This document shows positions 5,955 through 6,873 of a stretch of 6,873 bases of DNA, piece by piece. Position numbers and translations under genes: made by a program. Below the pieces are notes generated by a model. It made no database searches and had not been told where the DNA came from. It saw only the letters and a list, made by a program, of their open reading frames with translations. The DNA is from Actinomycetota bacterium (GTDB taxonomy: Bacteria; Actinomycetota; Actinomycetes; S36-B12; CAIYMF01): positions 1 through 6,873 of the forward strand of contig WLOZ01000094.1 of NCBI GenBank assembly GCA_009699025.1, given 5' to 3'. The number at the start of each line of letters is the position of its first letter. Position 1 is the stretch's first letter.

Positions 5955-6099
5955 CGTCCGTTGTCCGTGAGTGCGACCGGCAGAAAGGCTTCGTTCACCC
6001 GCCCTCACACTTTCGAGTGGATTTCGCCGACGCACCAGGAAAATGGGCCTATGCTGCGAACACTCGGAAGCCACCACGTCAGCCTCGTTGAGGAGTCTC
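5955..6099 (+). other. Intergenic region upstream of the secreted-protein gene
   Basis: A 145-base gap without a convincing gene or a clear rho-independent terminator. It ends in the ribosome binding site GAGGAG of the next gene. TATGCT at 6050-6055 fits the TAnnnT pattern of a -10 element about 45 nt before the ATG, but I see no good -35 partner, so the promoter is only a possibility. Confidence 0.35.
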
Positions 6100-6873
6100 A
6101 TGAGCGTCCTCGCCCGTGTCAACCACCGTTCGCTGGCAGCCTGTGCGGCCTTAGCAGTGACCACCATCGCGCTCACTGCCAGCGGCCTGAACAGTGCCGG
6201 GAATGCTCAGAGCTGGGTTGAACTCGGTACTAGGATCGAGTCCGGCGGCGAGGGCAAGGTCACGCTGGTAGACGATTTCACGCTCCTCAACACTGCGGCC
6301 AATACCGTGTACGACAATGGCATCATCGGCGCTAAGGCCTCAAGTTGGCGTGAGGGAGCCGGAGACAACACCACCGCTGAGGTCAGCGTTCAGGCCAACT
6401 ACATCCGCGGTAACTGGAATATCAGTGGCTCGTGGCGTGATGGTGTGGTGAAGTTCACCTTCACCGGCAATGCCGTTGGCACCGACAATGCAAAGGTCCT
6501 GCAAGACATTGTCACTGTTTGTCAGGAAGTCACCTCCGAGGATTGCCCCATCGAGGAAATTCTCAACGGTGGACGGGTACAGCAGAGTGACCGACGCTCC
6601 TCCGCCGAGTGGCTTAACGGTGGCTGTGTCAGCGTTATCAGCTACTACCGCAGCACCAATCGCAGCTACCCGGGCACCGGCATCGTTGAGGTGCTCCTGT
6701 GCGATGCCGGCACGGGCAGTGACGTTGCCGGTGGCGGTTGGACTGGGCGGGACTTCATCCAGTTCTCTGTGCCGCCGACGGGCTTGCTCCGAGGCAGTGA
6801 GGACACCAGTCCCTACCGCTTCTACGTGGGTGGCGGCACGCTGAAGACCTCCGCGCTTTCGGTGCGCACGAAG
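6100..6873 (+). CDS. Secreted protein of unknown function (5' part, runs off the window)
   Basis: A reading frame from ATG 6100-6102 stays open for 258 codons to the last base. The ATG is preceded by TTGAGGAGTCTC, a strong Shine-Dalgarno (GAGGAG) at good spacing. Residues 1-36 look like a Sec signal peptide: basic start (MSVLARVNHR), hydrophobic stretch (SLAACAALAVTTIALTASG) and probable cleavage GNA-QS near 36/37. The mature part is Gly/Ser/Thr/Asn-rich with alternating beta-like strands and four cysteines (141, 149, 176, 201), a number that would allow two disulfides outside the cell. Tryptophans recur (39, 83, 106, 112, 171, 214). No lipobox, catalytic motif or sorting signal is visible, but the C-terminus is missing. 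I do not recognise the family. Codons such as GTT, AAT and GCT are somewhat more frequent than in the transporter genes. The open frame, signal peptide and ribosome site together make it a real gene. Confidence 0.78.
   Translation, partial: MSVLARVNHRSLAACAALAVTTIALTASGLNSAGNAQSWVELGTRIESGGEGKVTLVDDFTLLNTAANTVYDNGIIGAKASSWREGAGDNTTAEVSVQANYIRGNWNISGSWRDGVVKFTFTGNAVGTDNAKVLQDIVTVCQEVTSEDCPIEEILNGGRVQQSDRRSSAEWLNGGCVSVISYYRSTNRSYPGTGIVEVLLCDAGTGSDVAGGGWTGRDFIQFSVPPTGLLRGSEDTSPYRFYVGGGTLKTSALSVRTK

Noticed and set aside
5546..6176. Overlapping frames on both strands across the small membrane-protein gene (5546-6091 + and 5610-6176 -)
   Set aside because: Both are Arg/His/Gln-rich without hydrophobic segments or ribosome sites. 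The frame 5403-5954 has coherent membrane helices and motif-like polar stretches.
6470..6844. A 124-codon + frame inside the secreted-protein region
   Set aside because: It is an out-of-frame shadow of the longer open frame from ATG 6100, which has a signal peptide and a strong ribosome site.

Overview
This window looks like chromosomal DNA from a GC-rich, high-GC Gram-positive-type bacterium (probably Actinomycetota). The evidence is the GC-rich codon use, a GTG start on one clear gene, tight operon packing, purine-rich Shine-Dalgarno sites, and Sec-type secreted proteins without lipoboxes. I cannot name the genus from the sequence alone.

Left edge (1-333, + strand): the 3' end of an inositol-monophosphatase-superfamily gene, most like HisN-type histidinol-phosphatase. 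It meets the next gene tail to tail, and the two stop codons overlap.

Centre (5038 down to 330, - strand): a compact four-gene unit read right to left. In order it encodes a family-5 solute-binding protein, a DppB/OppB-type permease, a DppC/OppC-type permease and a PHP-domain metallohydrolase. The gaps are 18, 1 and 13 nt, so they are almost certainly co-transcribed. The binding protein should capture an oligopeptide or other organic solute outside the cell, the two permeases should carry it across the membrane, and the cytoplasmic PHP enzyme may hydrolyse the imported compound. No ATPase gene (dppD/dppF type) is present on either side within the window. The binding protein is tethered by a C-terminal transmembrane helix instead of a lipid. 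It is also in the same frame as the downstream permease, separated only by one TAG codon and six sense codons.

Regulatory gap (5039-5402): a divergent intergenic region holding two near-identical 17-bp palindromes 30 bp apart. They are the best candidates for an operator controlling the transporter operon, the divergent gene, or both. The gap also holds weak hairpins in the transporter leader and an isolated tRNA T-loop-like 11-mer that does not belong to a foldable tRNA.

Right side (5403-6873, + strand): a small four-helix membrane protein of unknown function with a GKLSDFAG signature, followed by the 5' part of a gene for a secreted protein of unknown function. That gene starts at ATG 6100 behind a strong Shine-Dalgarno and stays open to the window edge.
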